This document shows positions 37,237 to 44,827 of a DNA stretch of 44,827 nt, piece after piece. Each line of letters opens with the position of its first letter. Within the stretch, counting starts at the first letter, position 1. A program made the position numbers and the translations under genes. A model generated the notes under the pieces. The model was not told the origin of the DNA. It made no database searches and saw only the letters and a list, made by a program, of their open reading frames with translations. Location: positions 1-44,827 of the forward strand of contig RYWL01000006.1 in NCBI GenBank assembly GCA_003979155.1. The letters run 5' to 3'. This stretch comes from Muribaculaceae bacterium. GTDB lineage: Bacteria; Bacteroidota; Bacteroidia; Bacteroidales; Muribaculaceae.

Positions 37237-37276
37237 TGTTTTCCGACGCATTTATCAGCGATATTTTTACAGAAAG

Positions 37277-37319
37277 GAACATATGTTCGCTTTAATGTCG
37301 TAAATTATAGCGAACTTTG
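37277..37319 (+). promoter_or_regulatory. Palindromic operator and -7-like box before the radical SAM gene
   Basis: GAACATATGTTC (37277-37288) is a perfect 12-base palindrome. It lies 23 bases ahead of GAACTTTG (37312-37319), one base off the TAnnTTTG box. No -33 TTG is present; the palindrome sits close to that position, as expected for a regulator that replaces the -33 contact. Confidence 0.5.
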
Positions 37320-37390
37320 CATAAGGCCATTAATGTACAGCCGACAGTAAACCATCAATCATTCAAGGACAATGACATAAACAGAAGGCA

Positions 37391-38014
37391 ATGGAACCTC
37401 CGAGAGCAAAAGTGATAGGCGTGGCGCGTCACCGTCTGGCAACCGACGGCGACGGAGTGACGACGCTTGTGGCTTTTCACGGATGCCCGCTCCATTGCCG
37501 TTATTGCCTCAATCCCCAGTCGCTCGGTGATGGCGGCAGGTTCAAGGAATATACACCCGAATCACTATACCGTGAAGTCCGCATAGATGAGCTTTATTTC
37601 CTTGCTACCAATGGCGGCGTGACATTCGGTGGTGGCGAGCCGTGTCTGCGGCCTGATTTTATCCGACACTTCCGCGAACTGTGCGGCGAGACCTGGCAAA
37701 TCAATCTTGAAACATCGCTCAATGTTCCGGCAGACAATATCGCGTCCTTGCTCCCTGTGGTAAATACTCTGATTATCGACATCAAGGACATGAATCCTGA
37801 GATTTATCGCAACTATACCGGGCAGGACAACTCCCTTGTTCTCGCCAATCTCCGGCTGATAGCAGACAGCGGACGGCAAAGCGACTGCATCGTCCGCATA
37901 CCGCTGATACCCGATTTCAATACCAATGCCGACCGCGACGCAAGCCGTGCTGCGCTTGAACAGCTTGGCTTTACCCGATTCGATTTATTCACCTACCAAA
38001 TCCGCAAACACTGA
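37391..38014 (+). CDS. Small radical SAM protein, glycyl-radical-activase type
   Basis: A 207-residue radical SAM enzyme. The 4Fe-4S motif is C32-x3-C36-x2-C39 (GCPLHCRYC). The SAM-binding glycine motif reads GGVTFGGGEP, and DIKDMNPEIYRNYTG with VRIPLIPDFN are the later barrel strands. Resemblance is to PflA/NrdG-type activases, but there is no ferredoxin insert and no glycyl radical enzyme in view. The stop is 2 bases from the first cysteine-leader gene, so the three genes are one unit. Candidate roles: modification of the cysteine leader, activation of a distant enzyme, or an orphan. The first is inference from linkage. Confidence 0.85.
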   Translation: MEPPRAKVIGVARHRLATDGDGVTTLVAFHGCPLHCRYCLNPQSLGDGGRFKEYTPESLYREVRIDELYFLATNGGVTFGGGEPCLRPDFIRHFRELCGETWQINLETSLNVPADNIASLLPVVNTLIIDIKDMNPEIYRNYTGQDNSLVLANLRLIADSGRQSDCIVRIPLIPDFNTNADRDASRAALEQLGFTRFDLFTYQIRKH

Positions 38015-38237
38015 CTATGGCACGAGGAAAACAGACTTGCAAGATACTGAAAGAGATTCGTCGGCAGATAGCCGAGGCGAACGGCATCGAGTTTGTAACG
38101 TCGGAGTGTCGCTACAAGGGCGATTGCCTCGGCACGTGCCCAAAATGCGAGGCCGAGGTGCGCTACTTGGAGCAACAGCTTCGCTCGCGTCAGCTTATGG
38201 GTAAAGCCATAGCCATCGCCGGAATCTCGGCGGGCAT
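38011..38237 (+). repeat. Leader-encoding direct repeat, copy 1
   Basis: Begins with TGACTATGGCACGAGGAAA and encodes the first 72 residues of the TonB-type protein. The second copy is at 38815-39040. Over 72 codons there are about 18 silent differences but only 3 that change an amino acid (residues 9, 21 and 60). Confidence 0.9.
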
Positions 38238-38817
38238 GATTCTCATGTCGGGATGCAGCGGCACGTCATCTTCAAATCAGTCTGACGAAACTTTACAAGG
38301 AGTGTTACTTTACACAGCAGAAGAGTTAGATAGTATTCAGGAAGAGGAAGGAGAACTGCCGATGATTGAAGATTCAGTTTCATCTTTGACTCCCAATAAT
38401 AACGGCGTGAAAGAAGGAGAGATAAGCAACGAACCGAATGTCGTTGTAACACAAGGTGAGATGCCCGATGAACGTTCGACAATGCCTGATGAGAACGGAA
38501 TATACGCTTGTGCTGAACAACAACCGGAATTTCCAGGAGGTCCAGCTGAAATGATGCGTTTTATAGGCCGCCACCTTAGATATCCCGAAGAACAATTAAA
38601 AGAGGGCATTCAAGGCAGAGTGGTAGTGCAGTTTTATGTGGATACGTTAGGACATGTGTGTGATCCTAAAATTGTCAGGGGGAAGGATTCGGCACTTGAC
38701 AAAGAGGCTTTGCGTGTCGTCAGTCTTTTCCCGGATTTCACTCCCGGCAGACTGAATGGCAAAAAGGTTAACGTCTTGATGACACTTCCTATAATATTTA
38801 AATTACCCGCAGATTGA
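38017..38817 (+). CDS. Cysteine-leader protein with TonB-like C-terminus
   Basis: A 266-residue protein in three parts. Residues 1-60 are a charged leader with C8 and the motif C31-x5-C37-x3-C41-x2-C44 (SECRYKGDCLGTCPKC), ending in basic SRQ. Residues 62-80 are hydrophobic and end in LMSGC, similar to a lipobox, so the outer part could be lipid-anchored at C80 or held by the uncleaved helix. An acidic linker (about 85-165) leads to a TonB/energy-transducer-like domain (about 168-262; FPGGPAEMMRFIGRHLRYP, GRVVVQFYVDTLGHV). The leader likely stays in the cytoplasm. No ExbBD genes are near. Metal or Fe-S binding by the cysteines is inferred from spacing only. Confidence 0.82.
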   Translation: MARGKQTCKILKEIRRQIAEANGIEFVTSECRYKGDCLGTCPKCEAEVRYLEQQLRSRQLMGKAIAIAGISAGMILMSGCSGTSSSNQSDETLQGVLLYTAEELDSIQEEEGELPMIEDSVSSLTPNNNGVKEGEISNEPNVVVTQGEMPDERSTMPDENGIYACAEQQPEFPGGPAEMMRFIGRHLRYPEEQLKEGIQGRVVVQFYVDTLGHVCDPKIVRGKDSALDKEALRVVSLFPDFTPGRLNGKKVNVLMTLPIIFKLPAD

Positions 38818-39040
38818 CTATGGCACGAGGAAAGCAGACTTGCATGATACTGAAGGAGATACGTCGGCAGATTGCCGAGTCCAACGGTATAGAGTTCGTA
38901 ACGTCGGAGTGTCGCTACAAGGGCGACTGCCTCGGCACATGCCCAAAATGCGAAGCCGAAGTCCGCTATTTAGAGCAGCAGCTCCGCTCGCGTCAGCGCA
39001 TGGGAAAGGCCATAGCCATCGCCGGAATCTCGGCGGCATC
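38815..39040 (+). repeat. Leader-encoding direct repeat, copy 2
   Basis: Same TGACTATGGCACGAGGAAA junction and leader as copy 1, here at the front of the carboxypeptidase-regulatory-like protein. Divergence is mostly silent. The repeat ends at the hydrophobic segment, after which the two proteins are unrelated. Confidence 0.9.
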
Positions 39041-39752
39041 CCTCGCCATGCTCATGCCGATTAGCACGGAGGCACAAACGCAGCAAGAGCGTCAGACCTT
39101 TATGAAAGGGAGCATACCGGCAATGACTGATACAATTACAGTCAAAGGCATAGTGCTGAGTGGCGACACGTTGCCCGACGGAAGTATATCAAAAGAACTA
39201 TTAATCGGAGCAACGATATCGAACAATCGCACAGCGTTAGGCTCAATAACCAATTTGGACGGTCATTTTGGTCTGGCCACCTGTGTCGGAGATACATTAA
39301 AAGTGGAATATGTCGGTTATGAACCGCAGACAATCACCGTAACCGAGGATATGAGAAATGTGGAAATCACACTTGTTCCGTACCAAGCATTTATGGGAGA
39401 AGTTGTAGTATTGGATGCAAGACAAGAAGAGAAAAATTATCTTGACCTCAATGTGACAGACGAGCATGGCAATCTGATGGATAGTGATAATTTAGACATT
39501 TCGAGAATTTGGATCGATGAGGACGGAGAGGAGGATTACGAATATCTTAATCCAAAATACTTTGACGAGAAACATCCATGCCGCATTTATTGGGATTATG
39601 ACTTGTCACTTCAAGACAAGAATGACAAGCCGCTAAAAGAAGCCACACTCCGTATCGAGGCCGAGGGCTACGATGACCCTGTGATAATCAAGGTCAAATA
39701 TCCCAAGCGTAACGCCAAGAAAACCATCAAGTTCAAACACAAAAAGAAATAG
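38820..39752 (+). CDS. Cysteine-leader protein with carboxypeptidase-regulatory-like domain
   Basis: A 310-residue protein with the same leader as its neighbour (C8, C31, C37, C41, C44). The hydrophobic segment (about 64-82) ends in STEAQ, which resembles a signal-peptidase site rather than a lipobox. The outer part has a CarboxypepD_reg-like beta domain (about 100-180; VKGIVLSGDTLPDGS, LIGATISNNRTALGSITNLDGHF, VGYEPQTITV) of the kind found at TonB-dependent receptor N-termini. An acidic segment and a basic C-terminus (KYPKRNAKKTIKFKHKKK) follow. ATG at 38820 repeats the start of the first copy; a TTG two codons upstream is rejected. It lies 2 bases after the TonB-type gene. Confidence 0.8.
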   Translation: MARGKQTCMILKEIRRQIAESNGIEFVTSECRYKGDCLGTCPKCEAEVRYLEQQLRSRQRMGKAIAIAGISAASLAMLMPISTEAQTQQERQTFMKGSIPAMTDTITVKGIVLSGDTLPDGSISKELLIGATISNNRTALGSITNLDGHFGLATCVGDTLKVEYVGYEPQTITVTEDMRNVEITLVPYQAFMGEVVVLDARQEEKNYLDLNVTDEHGNLMDSDNLDISRIWIDEDGEEDYEYLNPKYFDEKHPCRIYWDYDLSLQDKNDKPLKEATLRIEAEGYDDPVIIKVKYPKRNAKKTIKFKHKKK

Positions 39753-39755
39753 TCT

Positions 39756-40853
39756 ATGCAATCACATATATCAAGAAAATTGGATATAAAGCATTATCCG
39801 TTAATACTAAAAATCGTCTGCATCTTAGTATTGTTGCCGATACTTGCTGCGCCGTTGGTGTTTTATTCGACAATCTTTTTCTTTGACCACCCATCAAGCG
39901 AAGGAGAAGCTTTCCTGTGGTTCTTAGTGGTAAATTCATATTCGGTAATTCTATTTGGAATATGTTGGGCAAGTGTATGGATTTACACAAGAACGAGAAA
40001 AACAGCCTTTGCAACATTCCCATTTTTCTTATATCTGGCACTTATCTTTGCCGGATATTGGTATATAACAGATGGTCCGGTTGACAAAGAATCTGTATCG
40101 GCAAATGACTACAGATTATTCCGCGACACGCCATGTGAGGAATTGGCTAAATATGTCAACCGGCAGGATGTTGAGAAAATAAATCAACTACTTGACATCT
40201 CACCTGAATTGCTGAATTACAAAGAAAGCAAATACAATCAGACGGTCTTTTTATATGCCATATACGATGATAAGTTCAAATCGGTAGAAGTGCTGCTGAA
40301 GAAAGGCGCCGACCCTAATCAAGTCAATCATTATATCTCATCATATTATCATAATCAATCGTTTATCAATTGTCCTTTATCATCAGTATGTGAAAAAAAC
40401 GTCAGTGAGGACAAGAAAATCAAATATGTCAGACTGTTGCTTGATTACGGAGCTGATATAAATACAGCTTGTGTAAAGGGATATATCGGTGAGAACAAAT
40501 GGAATAGCCCTTCAACTCCTCTTTCAATAGCTTCACAAGACGGAGATATTAAACTTGTGAGATTTCTTCTTGATAATGGAGCCGACCCGAATTACCAATA
40601 TGAAGAATTGGATCCTCCACCATTACAAACAGCTCTTATATTTAATAATTTTGAGATCGCAGAAGAATTGCTCAGACATGGAGCTGACCCTGATTTACGC
40701 TTCTATGAGCACAACACCTCTGTGCGTGAAGAATTGATCGAAGGCATCAACACCCCGAACCCATGCGTTGATACGGATAAAGACGTTTCTGCTCGGAGAG
40801 GATTGCTCGATCTTATACAGAAATCAGACTCCATAAAGAGAGTGGCTAAATAA
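39756..40853 (+). CDS. Membrane-anchored ankyrin-repeat protein
   Basis: A 365-residue protein. Three membrane helices (about residues 17-42, 53-75, 82-101) are followed by about four ankyrin repeats (130-320), each marked by L-L-x-x-G-A-D-[PI]-N: VEVLLKKGADPNQ, VRLLLDYGADINT, VRFLLDNGADPNY, AEELLRHGADPDL. The repeats probably bind another protein. Ankyrin proteins of this kind are also frequent among bacterial immunity proteins. It lies 3 bases after the second leader gene. Base composition is more A+T-rich than upstream. No family name beyond ankyrin can be given. Confidence 0.8.
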   Translation: MQSHISRKLDIKHYPLILKIVCILVLLPILAAPLVFYSTIFFFDHPSSEGEAFLWFLVVNSYSVILFGICWASVWIYTRTRKTAFATFPFFLYLALIFAGYWYITDGPVDKESVSANDYRLFRDTPCEELAKYVNRQDVEKINQLLDISPELLNYKESKYNQTVFLYAIYDDKFKSVEVLLKKGADPNQVNHYISSYYHNQSFINCPLSSVCEKNVSEDKKIKYVRLLLDYGADINTACVKGYIGENKWNSPSTPLSIASQDGDIKLVRFLLDNGADPNYQYEELDPPPLQTALIFNNFEIAEELLRHGADPDLRFYEHNTSVREELIEGINTPNPCVDTDKDVSARRGLLDLIQKSDSIKRVAK

Positions 40854-40893
40854 CTACGTTCATATACAAAAGTAACATACACGAAAAATCGCT

Positions 40894-41451
40894 ATGGAAG
40901 TTGTTTTGAGATACATATTCATTGCCGTCATCGTCTATGCCGTTGGTATGGAGATATATAAGACTGTTCGTGCTCGGACAGTTGATTATCCTATTTGGGC
41001 GATTATCGCGCTTATGGGTGCAGTGTTATGGATTTCAAGAGGATTTCTTATCTCCAGCCGGATATATGATTTCTTGATGATTACCGTATGGCTTGTTGCA
41101 ATCGGTTGTTTTGTAATCTCGCGGGAAGCTCAATATGGCAAGTATTTGAAATCTGCTGCTATAGGTGGACTTTCAGTTTTCCTTGCGGTCTTTAGCTATT
41201 GGAATATAAAGGCGCAGTCAATCGTTTCAACAACCTTAATAACTTCCCTAAAGGGATATTCAACAAATCGAATAGCTGAGGTATGTTTCCGTTATAACGG
41301 AACTCCATTTTGGAGAAGTTACAATTTCAACAACTACCCAAATGCAAAGCTAATTCCTGAACAGTACGATGTAAGGCTGACAATCAAACCTATTTCAGCC
41401 AATGTCGCCAAACTTGAATCAATAACCCTAATTCCAAAAGCCAAGATATGA
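40894..41451 (+). CDS. Four-helix membrane protein, unrecognised
   Basis: A 185-residue protein with four predicted membrane helices (about residues 5-22, 33-52, 57-76, 88-106) and an about 75-residue C-terminal soluble domain with beta pattern (YDVRLTIKPISANVAKLESITLIP). No recognisable motif. The stop overlaps the next gene's ATG by 4 bases. Confidence 0.7.
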   Translation: MEVVLRYIFIAVIVYAVGMEIYKTVRARTVDYPIWAIIALMGAVLWISRGFLISSRIYDFLMITVWLVAIGCFVISREAQYGKYLKSAAIGGLSVFLAVFSYWNIKAQSIVSTTLITSLKGYSTNRIAEVCFRYNGTPFWRSYNFNNYPNAKLIPEQYDVRLTIKPISANVAKLESITLIPKAKI

Positions 41452-41876
41452 AAACCTCTCTCCGATATAAGACACATACAAAGTATTTGCGGATATTGGC
41501 GATATGCGGAATCATATTGTCAATATTCCCATGCTTGATGATTTGTGTTTTGAAAAGTGCAACGGGATTTATCGGACATCCGTGGCTATTGCTTATTGTA
41601 TATTTTGTTTGTAATGTTCTTCTATATCCTTTGAGCGGTCTGCTTGCTTTCTGGCTATGTAAAACGAACACATTGATTACGGTAGTCACGACATGGATTC
41701 TGTATAATGTGATGTTTGTCTTATTAGTATGGCTTGCAGATACATTCGGTTCATGGTGGCTTATGGCAGCGTGTGTGAATTTTATTGTGTCTTTCATTCC
41801 TCAAATAATATTGCTTCCAATCATTTATAGATGGATAGACAAGAGTAATGCTGTGGAAAGGAGGACTGAGAAATGA
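41448..41876 (+). CDS. Small polytopic membrane protein, unrecognised
   Basis: A 142-residue protein, almost all membrane: four hydrophobic helices (about residues 14-36, 44-68, 75-97, 102-128) with short basic ends. No motif or family recognised. It overlaps the genes on both sides by 4 bases. Short polytopic proteins with no motifs are typical of immunity proteins against membrane toxins, but also of many other small proteins. Confidence 0.7.
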   Translation: MKTSLRYKTHTKYLRILAICGIILSIFPCLMICVLKSATGFIGHPWLLLIVYFVCNVLLYPLSGLLAFWLCKTNTLITVVTTWILYNVMFVLLVWLADTFGSWWLMAACVNFIVSFIPQIILLPIIYRWIDKSNAVERRTEK

Positions 41877-42604
41877 ATAAGGTATTGGTAGAATACATTT
41901 CTATATGCTCTCAATTCCGCAAAGATGGCTTTAGCAAACCAGAAAGGAGGCAGCGACATGCTATGCTTTCGGAATGGGCTAAAAACATTCATACAGCAGA
42001 AATTCCGACATTAGTGGAATTATGCAAATTTCGGGATTGTTATGGTGAACTGTGTTATAATAATTATTTCATCAAATCCATCATAATTCCTGTGGTAGCC
42101 GCTGACTTTGAAAACAACAGAATTGATGGCATCAAGTTTTTGTTCAGTTGTTTCCGTGGTCACGATAGATTATATAACGATGCTAATAGTCCGCTATCTA
42201 TTTTCTGCGATTACATAGGCTATAAGTATGATTCCTTACAGTTGGCTGATATAGTTCTTGATGTGGAACCTGAAAACATTGATGTGGTGAATTTCAAGTA
42301 TTATACTTTGAAATCATATTTGGAATTTTCCCTCCACGAAATGCCGTCAGGCATACTCGACGGAATGAATGGAGCTTCGGTTTCAGCCATTCCGGATATG
42401 CTTCACATTGTAGATGAGTTTCAATACTTATCAGAAAGACTTTCGTTGAATGATGACAGTGCATTGATTGCCGATTGTCGCAAATTCTATCACGCTTATG
42501 AAGGTTATCTCCATAATCTTGATTCATTCAAGAACTTTGCAGATTATCTGAATAAGAACGGTATTGAATACGAGGTTTACAGCAACACATATTATTACGA
42601 ATAG
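41873..42604 (+). CDS. Soluble protein of unknown function
   Basis: A 243-residue cytoplasmic protein, helical, without signal or membrane segment. It has several cysteines (CSQF, CKFRDC, FSCF) and an acidic character. No family recognised. The composition and size resemble immunity-type proteins of polymorphic toxin systems, which is only an impression. Start overlaps the previous stop by 4 bases. Confidence 0.68.
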   Translation: MNKVLVEYISICSQFRKDGFSKPERRQRHAMLSEWAKNIHTAEIPTLVELCKFRDCYGELCYNNYFIKSIIIPVVAADFENNRIDGIKFLFSCFRGHDRLYNDANSPLSIFCDYIGYKYDSLQLADIVLDVEPENIDVVNFKYYTLKSYLEFSLHEMPSGILDGMNGASVSAIPDMLHIVDEFQYLSERLSLNDDSALIADCRKFYHAYEGYLHNLDSFKNFADYLNKNGIEYEVYSNTYYYE

Positions 42605-42608
42605 AGGC

Positions 42609-42848
42609 ATGAAAAAGTGGCAAAAGATATCAGGAGTGAGTGTCGGCGCGATAATCGGGGGATTGAATTTCATTATATTCCGAAAAATCGAGTATGTCTA
42701 TATTTCTAATGATCTTATAGGCGAGGATAATCGCCCATTATGGCAAGTCAGTGACTATTTCATGGCTTTGGAAGTCCTTTTTATTGTGACTTACATTGCT
42801 GGAATAATACTTTTTATCAAGTTATGGCGGAAAGGAGGTAGGCGATGA
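42609..42848 (+). CDS. Two-helix small membrane protein, unrecognised
   Basis: A 79-residue protein with two membrane helices (about residues 8-24 and 50-70) and a basic end (LWRKGGRR). The ATG at 42609 lies 4 bases after the previous stop. An upstream ATG in the same frame at 42564 lies inside the previous gene and is rejected. It overlaps the next gene by 4 bases. Confidence 0.65.
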   Translation: MKKWQKISGVSVGAIIGGLNFIIFRKIEYVYISNDLIGEDNRPLWQVSDYFMALEVLFIVTYIAGIILFIKLWRKGGRR

Positions 42849-44479
42849 GATGGACCGATAAGAAGTTTTGGATCTATGAGATTGCCACTGTGCTATGTCT
42901 GTCGGCTTTCTCTCTGTCGTTCTATTCCAACAGTATATTCTGCATTATATTGATATTGCTGTCAAACGCTCTGGCTGTGGCTATAGGGTTGCTTTGGCCT
43001 AAGAATATTGGCGTTTTATACACATGGCTTTTGGTTTGGGGTGCGACTGTAGGAGCCTATCTTGTCGATGTTACCTTGATGGTTATATTCAATATGACAA
43101 TGCATGAGCCATATCCGTTGATTGTAGTTCAAATCTATCTCTTTCCAAGTTTCATTCTTGAAAGCGGAGTATTGTGTTTTGCAGGATGGATTATCATGAG
43201 CAAGACATACAAGCAAACTGCGTTCAAGGTCATCTCTACAGCATTACTGTCTATAATAGGCGCAATCGGAGCTGCCGCCAATATCAATATCGGAAAGAAT
43301 GTAGTACCGTTTGTCATTTTCATCGGGTTAGCTATTGCTGGATGTGTGCTTTTCCATAAATCGCTAAAAGACATCCAAGGCAAAAGCCCGGTGGATATAT
43401 GGAAACTTCGTAAGGCAAAATATGAAGCATGGCGAGATGGCAAGACGAATCAAATTTCGCTTTCGGGTAATGATTATCTCTATTGCCTAAGGCAGATTTT
43501 CCCCTTTATGATGGTAGGGGTATTCATTCTTTCATGTGCCTTATTCGGATTGTTCTCATCGGATCGATCAAATGAATGGAAGGCGAAGGGGCTTGAGGGG
43601 GATGTGTCTGACCTATACATCTACGATGATGGCAAAGGCATTGCTATAAGCTCATTGCGTTACATGGATCATCCCGATACGGCGACAGTTTATCTCACTG
43701 AAAACGGTGGACGCAAATGGGATCTGTTTATCGAATTGCCCGGCTATGGCAAAGCCTTCAATACAGTTAGGATTAATGATGATGTATATTGCGCTATTCA
43801 ACATCATTCAGCCTACGAGATAGAAATGATAACCCATGAAGGCTCCAACTGGTGGTCTGATTATAAGTTTGCAAAGCTACCCATCCTTTTTGCGGACAAT
43901 GACAGCCTTTGTTTCGCTGCAAACGGAATATTTTATAGGACGGACAGGTGCCTCAAGGAAGCTGACTCGATTGGATGCTATTCGTTACAACCTGCGAACA
44001 AGGGACTTGCCGTAGTACAAAACCACATCTTCGGTTTCACGTTTTACCAATCTCCCGGCGGTTATCGTCTATATGATTTCACAGCCGATTCATATATCGC
44101 TGATTTCAGTTGCAAGGGGGATGTCAGTCTTATCAAATCATCGGGCAATACATGTGTCATACTAACCCAAACCGGAGGAGAAGTGGAATCGTACTTACTT
44201 GACTGCCCGACTGGAACCATGACGAAAACCGGACAATTTGATTTCGGCATGATGGAGCCACTGCGGAGCGAAGGCAGCGTCATATATAGTATTGTGACGA
44301 AACGCTCGAACACTGACAGCTATATCCTTTATAGTCTTGACGCCGGAAAAACATGGAATACCCACAGCATAAATGAATCCCATATTCGGGCATATTGTAT
44401 TCACAACGGCTATCTGTATTTCTACAATCAATTCATGCATACAATATGCAGGCAAAAACTTGAAATCAAGAATCCATGA
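42845..44479 (+). CDS. Polytopic membrane protein with Asp-box propeller-like domain
   Basis: A 544-residue protein. Residues 1-170 hold about five membrane helices, residues 175-215 are a basic cytoplasmic stretch, and another helix lies at about 218-240. The C-terminal 300 residues should face outside and look like a beta-propeller: an exact Asp-box S-x-D-x-G-x-T-W (SLDAGKTW) near residue 500 and a degenerate copy (TENGGRKW) near 290. Asp-boxes are structural turns found in sialidases and many other propellers, so no sialidase activity is implied. Start and stop overlap neighbours by 4 bases. Confidence 0.72.
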   Translation: MRWTDKKFWIYEIATVLCLSAFSLSFYSNSIFCIILILLSNALAVAIGLLWPKNIGVLYTWLLVWGATVGAYLVDVTLMVIFNMTMHEPYPLIVVQIYLFPSFILESGVLCFAGWIIMSKTYKQTAFKVISTALLSIIGAIGAAANINIGKNVVPFVIFIGLAIAGCVLFHKSLKDIQGKSPVDIWKLRKAKYEAWRDGKTNQISLSGNDYLYCLRQIFPFMMVGVFILSCALFGLFSSDRSNEWKAKGLEGDVSDLYIYDDGKGIAISSLRYMDHPDTATVYLTENGGRKWDLFIELPGYGKAFNTVRINDDVYCAIQHHSAYEIEMITHEGSNWWSDYKFAKLPILFADNDSLCFAANGIFYRTDRCLKEADSIGCYSLQPANKGLAVVQNHIFGFTFYQSPGGYRLYDFTADSYIADFSCKGDVSLIKSSGNTCVILTQTGGEVESYLLDCPTGTMTKTGQFDFGMMEPLRSEGSVIYSIVTKRSNTDSYILYSLDAGKTWNTHSINESHIRAYCIHNGYLYFYNQFMHTICRQKLEIKNP

Positions 44480-44827
44480 AAAAGCGGCAGAAAATATTGT
44501 TGGTAGCTTTTCATGCCGTAATGCTGGTGCTGTTCCTCTTTATGGTGTTGAACGGCTTGCAGTTGCGTTGGCGGTTAGGCTATGTATTGTTTTGGATTAC
44601 CGCTCTATCGGGTTGTGCGGTATATTTCATTCGCGGTAAAAAAGCGGTATATAATACTATTTCTCGGATATATGCTATTGGTTGGGTGCTTCTCTCGATT
44701 GCAGGCTTAATATTTACATTCCTGACATTTGATGCCGTGTATTGCGAAATGGATAAATATATCATGAAGGAGCCGTCAGAGATAATAGGCTTCGACAGTG
44801 CCATTCTTTATGAAAAGAAGGGTCTGC
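44476..44827 (+). CDS. Membrane protein, runs off the window (partial)
   Basis: An open frame of 117 codons starting with ATG at 44476, which overlaps the preceding stop by 4 bases, and continuing to the window end without a stop. It begins MKKRQKILLVAFHAVML and has three hydrophobic helices (about residues 7-26, 32-50, 65-84), then a soluble segment with KEPSEIIGFDSAILYEK. Unrecognised. It continues the coupled membrane-protein cassette. Confidence 0.72.
   Translation, partial: MKKRQKILLVAFHAVMLVLFLFMVLNGLQLRWRLGYVLFWITALSGCAVYFIRGKKAVYNTISRIYAIGWVLLSIAGLIFTFLTFDAVYCEMDKYIMKEPSEIIGFDSAILYEKKGL

Noticed and set aside
42845..44479. Asp-box protein as a sialidase
   Set aside because: Asp-boxes are structural and no catalytic sialidase residues (RIP motif, arginine triad) are seen.

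Overview
The window reads as a chromosomal segment of an anaerobic, gut-type Bacteroidales bacterium, probably Muribaculaceae or a close relative. The family-level guess is an inference from protein flavour only. The evidence is Bacteroidota-type promoters (TAnnTTTG -7 boxes, several with TTG exactly 20 bases upstream), a fused FeoA-FeoB iron transporter, a DUF5606 protein, a FloA flotillin, TlpA/DUF4369 and TPR-PD40 envelope proteins, and TonB-type proteins with a Bacteroidales-style cysteine-rich start.

Layout. 1-500: the 3' end of a 23S rRNA, its spacer, a complete 5S rRNA and the operon terminator. 0.8-3.2 kb: xerC, hpf and a TlpA-like thioredoxin. 3.2-7.7 kb (minus strand): YfiH-type purine nucleoside hydrolase, ROK glucokinase and feoAB. 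7.8-12.9 kb (plus): LolC/E-like permease, rsfS, ftsH and glycerate kinase. 12.9-20.7 kb (minus): FAD oxidoreductase, L-serine ammonia-lyase, Ntn amide hydrolase and queA; then a second unit of 3'-5' exonuclease, small membrane protein and gpmI. 20.9-27.5 kb (plus): a tightly packed run of TPR-PD40 protein, floA, cstA-like, PHP phosphatase and U32 protein. 27.9-30.3 kb: ECF sigma factor, a membrane protein, a CpxP-like periplasmic protein and a FocA-type channel. 30.4-36.3 kb: DUF5606, pgk, a THUMP-like methyltransferase, an agmatine-to-putrescine unit (small acidic ORF, aguA, aguB) and a YkvA protein.

From about 36.6 kb to the end the content changes to accessory genes. A Crp/Fnr-type regulator is followed, after a short region with a perfect palindrome, by a small radical SAM protein. 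Immediately behind it lie two proteins that share the same roughly 72-residue start carrying a C-x5-C-x3-C-x2-C motif placed ahead of a hydrophobic export or anchor segment; one ends in a TonB-like domain, the other in a carboxypeptidase-regulatory-like domain. Then come a membrane-anchored ankyrin protein and at least six unrecognised, mostly membrane-embedded proteins, four of whose junctions overlap by 4 bases. The last gene runs off the window. This stretch is visibly more A+T-rich from about 39.7 kb. It is the best candidate for an undescribed system: either a radical SAM/cysteine-leader envelope signalling unit, a polyimmunity-like defence cluster, or the two side by side. No transposase, integrase, CRISPR array or tRNA was seen.
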